Shown here in pieces: positions 33,532 to 45,500 of a DNA stretch of 64,000 nucleotides (its first letter is position 1; every line of letters starts with the position of its first letter). The notes beneath the pieces are model-generated. The model did not search any database and had not been told where the DNA came from. It saw only the letters and a program-made list of their open reading frames with translations. The translations under genes were made by a program, and so were the position numbers. This stretch comes from Dromiciops gliroides (Eukaryota > Chordata > Mammalia > Microbiotheria > Microbiotheriidae): positions 735,394,232 to 735,458,231 of the forward strand of contig NC_057861.1 of the NCBI RefSeq assembly GCF_019393635.1. The letters are read 5' to 3'.

Positions 33532-36500
33532 CTTTGGAGAGAGAAGAGAGACACAAAGGGAAAGGTGAGTTAGCCGACAAGGGATGTGTCCTTTAATATT
33601 TAACGCGATTCCTAAGGTGGGGGGTACGCAGATGGCCACCAAAAGCCATCGATGGGAGACCCTGACGGCCAGCTCCAGAATTCCAGCTGCCTCAGAATCT
33701 AAAGACCCTCCATCTCTCTGGGCAAAAGTGATGCCCCGAGGCTTGATGCCCAAGTGTGGGCCTGACCTCAAGAAAGCTCGAACATTGCCGTTTGCTTCTG
33801 CTCTGTGCAACACAAGAATGTCATCCTACTAAAAGCATGAGAGGGAGCCGACTTAGAAACTGAAGCCGAGTCAAGCAAGAGCAGGGGTATGGGGAAAGCC
33901 CACGTGCTGGATATTATACGTAGAGGAAAGGGGAGTCCGCTACCACTCTGGGTCTAGGAAACCTGCCACAGTGCGGACCTCAGTGGCCAAAAGCTGAAGC
34001 AAACCTGCCCGCAGATGAGCGACCTTCCCCCTCTCCTGGCGCTCAGGGGGTGGCCCTGATTTGACTCTCTCTGCTCGGCACGGGCACTTCATTCATGCTT
34101 GTGTGCTCTGTTGTCCTTGTCCTCAATTCAGCCCTGTGGGGAGGGGAGCTAAAGTGCCCTGATTTGGAGGAGACTTGCTCCAATGGGGAACGAGAAATTT
34201 AAATCACTTTCAGGGGGGAAAAAAAGCAATAAATAGCATTCACCAGCACCGACATCGATCTCCTTTTTAAGCTCTGACCAGAAAAGGCAGAAGTAGCCTT
34301 CAATAAAAGAACGCCAAGTTCAGGGGCTGAGCCATGGGCTCCAACTCTGCCTTTCCCACAGGGCATAAGCTATAATTGTGAGGCTGGCATCTGCCTGGCA
34401 GAAATATTTTAAAAGCCCAAATCCCTCAGAGCTCCCTGGCCTCAGTAAGGAGGCTGCTCTGACTCAGCTTGCCCAAGTGGAAGAGCCAGGCACACACCAC
34501 CTCTGGCAGGTCCCTCTTAGACTCTGCTACTGTGGCTGATTTTGGATGCACTTAACTTTTATACCCATTACTAATGGTGACCAGGAAATTCTAGAAGGTC
34601 TTTTTTTTTTGGCCCACCTCCTCCAAAGAAACACAACAGAACCCTTCAAACATATATAGAACAGTTCTCTGACAGCAGAAGAGGAAATGGATGCTAGTCA
34701 AAATTGAAAGCGACTGAGGAGCAGCTAGGTGGCGCAGTGGATAGAGCACTGGCCTTGGATTCAGGAGGTCCTGAGTTCAAATCTGATCTTAGACACTTGA
34801 CACTTAATAGCTGTGTGACCCTGGGCAAGTCACTTAACCCTCATTGCCCTGCAAAAACATCCCTAAACAAAAACCAAACAACAAACAAAAAAAAGCAACT
34901 GAAATCAGTTATTTCCCTCTTCTTTAGGATTTTGTGTTAAGTGACTTACACAGAGTCACACATCTAGTAAGTGTCTGCAGCTGAATTTGAACTCAGGAAG
35001 AGCTCAGTGCATGCTTGTCGGCCACCCTGAAAAAGTGATCAATTGAGAGGTGTGGATATCGATTTGTCGACCTAGCTGGAGGGAAGGAAACAAACCTTAC
35101 AAAAATCGGAATCATCTTTACAGACAAAATTACTTCTTCCTAATTCAATGTAGCTTCAGTTTGGCTTTCTTCACTGGGTTTGGTTAAGACAGATAATGGA
35201 ATGGGCACCAATTTCTCCCTGAATAGTGGCCAATGAGGAGGCATCATTTAGGCATTGGTTTCCCCCAAAGCCTTGCTAAATTCATCGGGGCGTAGATTCC
35301 CTCCGGAGGGCCACTTTCCAAGTTAAGTAGTGATAAGAGGGGCAGAAATTTAGGCCCAGTGCAGTGTTTCAAACAGTCATAAAGAGATTTTTTTTTTTTT
35401 AAGGCACCATGATCTATACCAAGGGTTCTTAACCTAGAGTCTGTGAACTCGGTTTGATGGCTGTATTTCAATACAAGTGGTTTCCTCCACAATCCCATGC
35501 ATTTTATTTTATGTACTTAAAAACCATTGTTCTGAGAAGTCCACAGGCTTCCCCAGACACTGCCCAGCAGACCCGGGACACAAACAAGGTACATATACCA
35601 AGATACGGGCTACTGGTCAGTGGGCAGACAAAGCCTAACGTGGTCCTCTCTTACCTGATGAAGCAGAGAATTGTTGGGCAGCCCCTGGGTCCCTGGGACG
35701 GGGCCAGGGTGCTTGGTGTGAACGCTGTTCATGGATGGCAGTTTGGCGACCTTGCTGGCCTGGCTGCTGTGGTGGATGGTGCTGGAGCCAGGGGAACCCT
35801 TTCGCTTCTTCCCCAGGAGTTTGTCGAGAGGGGGATGGGAGTGGGAGAAGCCGCTGTGCGAGTTGGCGGCCGTCATCAGGTCGCCGGACTGGTGCACGAA
35901 GGGGCCCAGGGAAAGCGTGGAATCGCTGCTGTTCACCATCACGCTCATCCTCTTGATGGATTCCGCAGGGCTTCCCGCCAGAGGGCCCCTCCCTGGCTGG
36001 TCGTGCCTTACGCCCACAGAGTTGGCTTTGCTGGTCAGACAGTTGAGACCAATGCCATGGGACGACGTCACTGGGGAGGGATAAGCGGTGCCACAGTTTC
36101 CAGAGTTAACCACACAGTTTTTCCTAAAAGAGTCTGTGGAATGAGGAGAAGAGGAAGAGGAGGAGGAGGAGGAGGAGGAGGAGGAGGAGGAGGAGGAGGA
36201 GGAGGAGGAGGAGGAAGAGTGTGCGAACAGTGGGGAACTGTTTTTGCGTTTCTTTCCTGAGCTGCCGCTACTGCCAATATTGTTACAGTTGGTGCTGTTA
36301 GCAGGCGACTCCTTAGGCTTCAAAGACTTGTTGGATTTCAGTTTCTGAGGTTTCCCAGACCCCGGGGAAGGTACTGGGGAGAGCAGTGAAGGGGTTGAAG
36401 AAGACACCTGTCGGGCCTGCACACTGCACATGGGATCCACGGCCCCTAGAGCAGCCGGGGGGGCACCGAGGGGCATCCCGTGAGCTGGCGCAGACTTGCT

Positions 36501-39500
36501 ATTCAGGGGGATGCAGGAGGACGAAATCAACCCTGGCGATGGTGAGGAAGCAGAACCTGGCGGGCTAATGCCATACGGTGCCACAGGCACAGGATTTGTC
36601 CGCTGGGGAACACGCACAGATGCTGAATGACCAGCTGCTGGAGGGATTTTCCTAGGGGGAGATAACAGGCAGTCAGAGAGCAGGTTCTTGCAGACTGACT
36701 CCCACCCCATAAGGACAAGCCCCGAACCACCAAGGGAAACCTCACAGGAAGACTCCTACATGTGGACAGGTTAAAAATGACCACCCTCACCCACCTGTCC
36801 ACTCTGCCCATGTCAGGTCCTCCCCTGGGAGCTCGTGAGGATCTAAAATCTCTTATTTCCAAATGGGGAGCAGGAACCGCATCAAAAATTATTTACAGAG
36901 AAATGAAAGAGAAAGAACCTTTCCCAATGAAAACAGAGGAAGAGCCTGTAACTTGTGCTTAGAAGGAGGAATTTGAGGCCTGCTCTGCGGCTGACTACGG
37001 GCCCTCAAGTCCCTTAATCTTTCTGGGGCAGTCCCTAGGCCTGGACTAATAAACCCCCTCACCTCCCTCCAAGAGGAAACGCACGCAGCCTTTCCTGATG
37101 TTCTCCAGCTGCCAAGGACTGCCTTTATATTCATTCTACGTCTATGCTGATATATGCACGTCCTCGTCTCTCCTATTAGACTCGGCTTGATCGCAAGGAT
37201 AACGTACGAAGTGCTTAGCAAACTGACTGAATTCTCACCGACTGAGCAAACACCACGAATGATGCTGGTATCAAGTAACTAACAGTAAGCACACGTCCTT
37301 CCTTCCCGTTCTGCAGTGGTAACTGACCAAAGTCCGGGTCTTAGAGAACTACTGGGGCTTGGGGAGGGGACGTCACTCTGAGTGCTGCCACAAAAGACAA
37401 CGTATCAGTGGCACTAAAGAGACGTTCCACTCTCGGGTCGCTTCCAGCTCTAACACTATAAGATCACTGGTTTAAAAAAAAGGTCTCCAGAAAAGCTGAA
37501 GTCAGTTCCTCCTGAACCACTCCTCGTGTTTTGTGCAGTACTCAAAGGAGGCCACCAGGTGGCTCCAAAAGAGACCTGCAGGTTCCCAGCCTGTCCTTGC
37601 CTGGGAGTGAATTCTAAAGCAAACCGGCCATGTGGCTTACACTAGGGAAAGGAAGCAGAACCCCCTGCTCCTCCTTGACCGAGGATCCCAGTTCTCATCC
37701 GGGCCCCACCAGGATGGCTGAGTTTGACTCAAAAACCTGGTTGGCTCGTCCCCAGCTCCCCCCCTCACTACTTGGTTCATCCTGGACAAGCCCCTTAATC
37801 TCTCCGGGCCTCAAACTCCTCACGTGCAAAACAAGGCATTGGAGGAGGGAGCTCGGCATCACTTCCCTTCTCAGCGAACTAAAGGATCCCTATTTCCCAA
37901 TAAACAGATCTAAGTTCACAGACTATGAGCTCCCTCTGAGCAGGGACTGTTTTTCCTTCTCCAGTCCTTAGGAGGCACTAAATAGGGGCTTGCTAGCTGA
38001 TGAACCAATGCATGAAATCACAGGACTGACGACTCTTGATATTCCACTTTTTACACCCACCTATTTTTGTTATTGTTATTGCTTCTACAGCTAACAATCT
38101 TTACCTTCTTTATGACTAACCCCAATCCTCCTTCTTAATCTCTAAAAAAGCCAACAATACTAGGCTCTGGCAGGCTTCCTCTATGAGAGCCTAACCACCG
38201 TCAATCCATGCCAAAGAAGTGCATTTCTGGATAGGCCCGGAAGCACTGGAGCCAACGGGCTGGTGCTAGACAGATTTCAGAGTTTTCTGCAAGCACCTAA
38301 AAAGATGCTGCTTTATCACAAAAGGAAAGTTTGGGTTCTCATGGCCACCAGAGACACTGCAGGGGGGGCTCCTGATTTCTTAGGAGTAAGCAATAAAGGC
38401 CCTTAGCCTTCTCTCACCTCCTGTCACAGAATAACAGACAGATTAAAGCTGAAGTGGCCTCACTCATTTTTTTGAGAATTTAGTGAAATCCCACTTTCTT
38501 AAATGCCTGTACTTCTCAGAGAGAACATTTCTACATGGGCAGAACTAAATGGAAATGAAACCCCCTTCAGGTGGGCCAATCAGCATCCACACTCACTGTT
38601 GGCTAGAATCTCCAAGGTCCCTTCAAATTCCAGACCCTATGGAGGACCAATTAAAACAAGTAAAATTAAAATCAACACACTGTAAGCCAGCTTAAAGTCT
38701 CAGTGGGTCAGGAGAATAAACAAGAAACCCAGACTGGGTGGGTCTGAGAGTGAAAGGACGTGGAGACCCTCAGGATTTCCTCAACTAATTCCACTAATCC
38801 TAAATGAATTATGTCAACACTCCAGTCTTTAACAAGTAATGCCAAGAAAGGGGAGTTGAATACCCCACTCTGGGTCAGGGGGCAATGGGTTTTCAAAATG
38901 ACGGCTAGAGTGGTTTATCATCCTGGCCCTTTCTGACTTTTTCTTCCTGACCTGTGCCTGCTAAGAGGCATGATCTTTTAAAGCTTAAGAGAGAGAGAGG
39001 AAAAAAAATGAACCATTGACTAGTGAAATCACTTACTTCTTCATGGGTTCAGAGAGAGGGTCTCTTATGGTGTGCAGCTGTAACAAACAGCTAAACTGTG
39101 GTCTGGGATTGCACCCGGCAATCCCAAAGTCCCCTTAACACAGATAATGAGTGGGCTATAACTCTAAGAAAACTGAAGCACAGATTAAAGTTGTTCTCTG
39201 AATTTTCACTGGAACGAAAACCCCCGCAGAAGGAGGAATATGAAAACAACCAAAGGCTCAGGAGAAGCCCTCCCCACCTTCCCTCCCGATCAATGGAAAG
39301 AAAAAGGCACTCACTTCCACATCTGGGAATTAAGATGCTTGTCCACCATAAAGTGAAGGGCACATCGGATATGGTTCCACCTCTTATCAAAAACAAAATA
39401 GCCCCTTCCAATCTGTTGGCTACCAAATGTGCAAAACTGAAAAAGAGAGAAGATGGTGAAGGCTTTCTGACTTCTCCAAGAAGCAATGTTGGTATTTCAT

Positions 39501-42500
39501 CTCCTTAGTAATGGAGCCAAGCCTTAAAGACTGATCTTAACTCCCGCCATATGCTGCAGCAAGCTACAAAAAGTGACCAGAATGCCAATGGCCAGCTCCT
39601 GTCCGAAGAGACTAGAGACTACGTTTTCCCAGCAGGGGGCTTGGGCGGCCCAGCTCCCATGTTAATTTGCAAAGCTCGTCCGTTATGCTACTGGGGGCTC
39701 GTGCTCCGCTGCAGCCTTGCGCGGTCCTCTCGTACAAGAAGGGGGTGGCCCCGAGGTGTCTCATGTTGCCCGCCCCTAAAGATCCCCTTCCCCTCCGGTG
39801 AGTGCCCGTGCCACGAGGGCTGGACGGACTCAGAACTTACAGATGCCGGCTGAGGGTGATGAGCTGAATAATGACAATCCAGTTTCTCCACAGATTCTTC
39901 CTTTTCGTCGCCTTCTCCCTCATCGCTGGATCCCCGAGATGCTGGCTCAGTCGAAGGCAGGGGAGGGTGCGGAGACTCGTCAGCGGCAGGAGAATCGGAG
40001 GGTGCGTTCCCGCTGGGCGGGGCTGGGCAGCCTGGAGGCCTGGAGGGGCAGACAAGGCACTCACAAGTGGGCACAGAGACCTCATCTCCTCCAGATCCTG
40101 GCACTGCCCAGGGCCCTGAGGACCATCTCTGTGAGAGGCCTGGCTCTGCACAGGGGAACTGCCGCCAGCTCAGGGTGAATGGGCCTCCCTGATTCCAGTC
40201 GTTCTCTCCCCAACTTCCCCCCAGAGTTGCTAACGGAAGCCTCCTGAGCCCAAAGCCCTCGGGGATCAGCCCCATCCTTCCACAGTCTCCTCTCCCACCA
40301 ACGGACATCTACCTCCTCCCATGTCTGTGTGTTCTCCTTCTGAGAACCCCATACCTCCTGGGTGGCCCAGTGTGGGGCTCTGCTGAGCTCCCCAATTCTC
40401 ACTGGCGCTCTCCCCTCCCCAGTCACTTCCTCCAGCCTCCCATCTCCAGCCCAGGGGGTGTGAGCTCCTGGGGAGCCAAGACCCTTGTCTATGTATCCCC
40501 CTTCACTAATGCAGAGTCTGACACTTAGCAAGTACATCTTGTGAAACAGAAGTACAATGCCAGTAACCTGTAAATCATGTGTATGTAGCTAACCAAAGGA
40601 TGGCCTGTGGGTGTAACAGAGACACTCAATACACGCACACACACACATGCACACATATCTTTTCTCTTCTCTGGAAGAATTTGAAGTTGAATCGAATCAA
40701 GGCCACAAGCTCCGACCAATTCTGGAAGACAGGTGTTGGCAGGAAATGCCCGATTCCTAGCGCACACCAGCTATGGAGTCTCACAGCAGGAGAGTACTTG
40801 CCCAACATCACTGAGGTGGCCTCATCACGGGCTCCGTCCCACCAGAGACATCTCCCGAGTCCCTCGGGGTCAGGACTGCCCCGCCCCCCCACTCCAACGC
40901 AGTCACAGAGACCAGAGCTCTCCTGCCCAGAATCACTCATCACTATCTATTCAGAAGGACTCTGGGAGAACATTCAAGAAGAGATGACCTGGACAGGTGG
41001 GCAGCCTCTCTTGATGGGCCTCATTTTGGATGGAGCCCAAGTGCCCACTCAACTTCTCACCACTTTCCGGGATGCCCGTCCGTCTCCATGTCACACCTCA
41101 GTAGTGCCTACCTGCCTGTCTGGTTGGAGCAGAATGATGCTCCTCTCAGTGGGGCCTGGCTCCCCTGTTGGGGCTCACTCTGGAACCTCCTGCCACACAG
41201 GGAAGCTGTGTCTACACTGCCCCATGTCACCACCCCACCCCAGCCTTCCATCACCAAGTGCCCACAGAAGCCCCTCCCATCTCTAGGGGCCTCAGCAGGT
41301 GGTAAGGAAACTGGCCGGGAGGCCACTTCCTGCCCCAGCCCTGCCTCCGCCCATTTCTCTCGCTGGACCTAGTGAGGTGGGACGTCGGTCTTCGTCATCT
41401 CAGAACCTCCTGCTATCCCTGGAGAAAGGATCTCCTCTTCACTGGGTCACTGACCTGCCTGCCTGAGAAGACCATGCCTCAAGCTGTCTGTCACCAAGAA
41501 GGTCCCCAGAGCCAGCTGGTGTCCCGACCCCCATCCCAGGACCAGAGCTTCATTCACCAGAATTCTTAGCTGCTAAGACTTTACTCAGGTTGAGGGGACT
41601 TCAAGTGTACGCTTTAGGTGCCACAATCTTCTGGCCCCTCCCAGAAGATGTGGGCGTCACCCCTTGTCCTCTGGATGAGGCAATGGAGCTAGTGTACTCA
41701 GACCCCTAGCACGCTCACCACCCCCTTCCTTCCCTAGTGCTTGAAGACAGGACCCATCACAGAACTGTGAGAGTCCTAGTGATCTGTTCCCCATCTCACA
41801 CCCAGCAAACCCTGAGTCCCTGTGGCTCGGATCTGCCATCTAGGGACATGGAAGCCCACTCCCCAGTGCTGCCCACTCCCCACTGTCCTCTGCACCCTCT
41901 TCCCATCCCATTCTGGTCTCTGGAGCTGTGACTACTGCTCAGGAACTTCCGTTTGCCCCAGGACCCTCAGCTCTTCCCATCTTCTGGGCCTCAAGGAAAC
42001 TAGGCTTCCTCCTCAAAACATTTCCCTGGCCGCTCTCTCCCCCAGACCGGGGAGGGCACAATGTCACACCCAGTGTCCTCTCCTCCATCTATCCCGGTCG
42101 GTGGGGCCAGACGCTCACTGGCCTCTGAAGGGGTCCCAGCCCCCGTACCATGCAGAGGCCGATGCACAGACCTCCCAGCTCAGCGGCGGCCTCCACTCCG
42201 ATGACCTCAGCCCCCGATCCTCCTGCAGGCCTCCCCGCTCTCTCCGACCCCCCGGACTGCTCCGGTCAGCTTCCCTCCCTCAACAGCCCCGAACCAAGAG
42301 ATGCCTCGTGTTCACAACGCTTTACCCCCCACCCCCACCCCAGCTGCCCTAATCCCAGTCCCACCAGGCCAACACCCCCCATCCTGGGTTACTCCCCAAG
42401 TGGCTGGAGAAAGTCACCCTCTGAGCTGGTGCCCCCCGCGACAGGACTGAGCTTAGAGCTGCCGATACACAGAAAGGCAAAGATGGTGCCGGGGCCGGGA

Positions 42501-45500
42501 TCGTGCCTGGCTTCTCCTCCCACCTGAGCCCTCACCGCTCTGAGGGGCCACTTGGGGGCAGATTCCCCGATGTTCTGAGGGGCTCTTCCGGCCCTTTCTC
42601 TGCTCCTTCCTCACGCCCCTCATCCCAGCCCTCCCCCGGCTCCCTCTCAGCAGGGGCCCCCAAAGCCCGCGATCCACACCGCCTCCACTCTCCCCTCTTC
42701 TGCCTGGCTCTGGGCCCTCCATCCCCGCTTCCTGTGCTCTCCTCTCTTGGGGAGCCTGTCCCACTGACCACTGCCTGTCCTCACCTTTCATCTCCCTGAC
42801 TGGACTCTGCTTCCCTGCTGCCTCCGGCACACTGGGATCTCTCCTGTTCTTGGTCCTGGCCTCCTCCCGCTGTCCTTCTCTATTGTGCAGAGCCAAAGCG
42901 CTAGCCCAGGACACCTGTTCGACCCCTTGCCATCTGCCCCCAGCCCAGCTCACGCGGCCCTCTGCAAGGAGAGCTGCTTTTCTCAGCCCTTCCTCCTGGT
43001 CCCATGCCTCTCGGACACCTCCAGCCCGGGCTCCTTTGCTGGGGACCCAGCACTTCCTTCTTCCCAACTCGGCCGTCCCCAAAGCTGGGGGCTGGGCCCC
43101 CTTCTCTTCTCTCTCTCCATCTTCTCAGTGATTTCATGTGGTCTCTTGGGTCCAATTAGGAGCTCGACACAGATGACTTCCAAATCTATGTATTCAGCCC
43201 TAATCCCTTTCCTGAGTGCTAAACCAGCAACGCTCACTGCCTCTGCCTGCACCTCCAACCCAAATGTACCGAACGGAACTCTCCCCAACACCTTCCTCCA
43301 ATATCTGTGGCTGGTCACCGCACCTCTCTCTCCCCTGGGGGTGGAACCACAGAGTCCCCCAGGACTATGGTGTCTAATCAGAGTCTCCTCCACAACATCT
43401 CTCACTCTACTAACAAGGCCCTTCCCTGCTCCAGGGAGCTCATCACCTGGAGCCTGGACCATTCCAACAGCTTTCTCCTCCTCCTTCTAACATCCTATTT
43501 CTAAGGAGGTCACTCCCCTCCTCAAAAATCCTCTATGGCTCCCTATGTCAGGACAAAGCATCAGCTCTTTAGTCTGACATTTAAAAAAGTTTCTGATCTG
43601 GTTCACACCTACCTATTTCTCATGACCCACTTCTATGTCTTCCACATGCCAGACAAACCGGCCTATTCCCACAACATTTCATCAGCTGCCCCAGTGCCTT
43701 TGGACACAGCTTCCCCAGGCCCTAAAGGCCCTCCCCTTCCCCCCGGCCTGGATTCTTGAAAAGTTTTGTTCAGATGCTACGTCCAAAGCAAGGCCTTACC
43801 CCATCCATCCATCCATCCATCCATCCATCCATCCATCCATCCATCCATCCATCCATCCATCCATCCATCCACCCACCCACCCACTTCACCCCCAAACTCT
43901 CTCCAGCAAGACTCTGTCCAAGCACATTTTGTACCAGGCTCCTTTTTATCTAGAAGATTTCAGGGCCTGGCACCATGGGCGACACTTGGTAGGTGCTTAG
44001 GAAAATGTCTGCACAAGTGGACTGAGGCCAAATACTGAATCTGTAAAGACTGAGGCAGTGTGCTCCAAACATGAAGAGCTCTTCCTTACTACAAGGGAAA
44101 TACTGGGCAGCTTCCCCAGAAACCCTGACCCCTCCATCTCTCCCTCCTCTCCAGAGTCTGCATATGAAGCCCTCAGATAGACAGGGCTAAATATGTGTCA
44201 CTGTATGACTATCTCTATCCATGCCTACGCACGTGGTGTATCCGTGTAGATCTAGGTATTTATGTATATGAGTACAAAGACAAATCCATTTGTTTCACTG
44301 CTGAAATTCAGAGGACACTTCCCTAGGGTTCAAGACCTGAAAACGAATGGGGAAAATGTGCGTGATTGTATAGACAGATAAGACCGTCCTGCCGCAGTCT
44401 TCGTGAGGGACCTCACATATTCTTAATGCTAAGTTGTTAAAGGAGCCGTGTGAAGTATGCTTCGGTCCACCATACTGCGGTGATTCACTGGCCTGGCTCA
44501 GAAATTCTCCCACGGTGAGCAATGGTTTATCGAACAAGAAACCAAGAATGTCATTTACTTCACCAGACTGCTTGTGACTGTCCAGGAACAAGGCCTCTTC
44601 ACCCCCTGAACACGGGCTAATGGATTTTCCAACATCAGCCCATTGGAAACCATCTCACTCTCCTACCGAGATGGCCGTGGAACCCACACCCACGCGACAA
44701 CACAGGTTGGAATCCACCCCCCGAAGTCCCTCCCCCATCTCTCAGCATCAGCCCCGCACGACATAAGGTCTGCGAGTGTCAGGAGCGATGTGTTCCCGGG
44801 GAGGAGGATGTTACTGACCTTGGAAGACTGGGGTTGTGAGGTCGGGGCTTGTGAGCTCCTAAAGGCTTTGCCTCGGCAGGAGTCGCTCCATGAGAGTTTG
44901 GGTGCGGTTCCGGTGCCGGTTTGGAAGGGGAGGCGTGTGGTTCCCTGAGAGCTGTTATCTGCTGCTGCTGCTGCTGCTGGTCTGGCTGACGGAGCAGCTC
45001 CTTTTCCCTGCTTTTGTTTTTGTGCTCGGCTAACAACACGTCGAAGCGTTTTCTGCGGCCCTGGACGGCCCTCCGCTGGGTTAGGGAATGTGTCTGCAAG
45101 TCAAACACAACAGAGGCTCTAAGATCCTTGGAAGGGGCCCCCAGTGCTTCTGGGGCAGCTCCCCAGCCAGGGCCCGGGGCCCACATGAACGGTACCAAGC
45201 AGGTCAATGCCGCCCTGCCTCGGACAAGCCAACCATGATCCCCGGGAGGCCGCTCTTTTCCTCTCCTGTGGAAGGTAGATTTAATTCAAGGGCTAGATTT
45301 CCCTTACGGAAAGGCGGCATAGTGTTCAGAGGCTTGAGAGGAAACAGGAGTTAGCAAATGTGATGTGTATGGATGAGGAGGAAAGGGGGTTGCATCCCTG
45401 GTGTGAGCTCACACAGGCCTGCCCTGCCCTGAGGCCGGGAGGCTGGTCCACTCTCCGGACACATCTCAAAGGACTTGGTTAGGAAAACACCGCTTTGGAG

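Noticed and set aside
35454-36260. A 268-codon + strand frame antisense to the large ATXN7 exon, with a polyglycine run
   Set aside because: It mirrors the conserved ATXN7 coding exon on the other strand; the polyglycine is just the complement of the Ser repeat read in another frame.
41800-43500. Many overlapping frames of 100-200 codons on both strands
   Set aside because: C+T-rich, stop-poor repeat-derived sequence; Pro/Ser-rich translations with no recognisable family and no splice logic.
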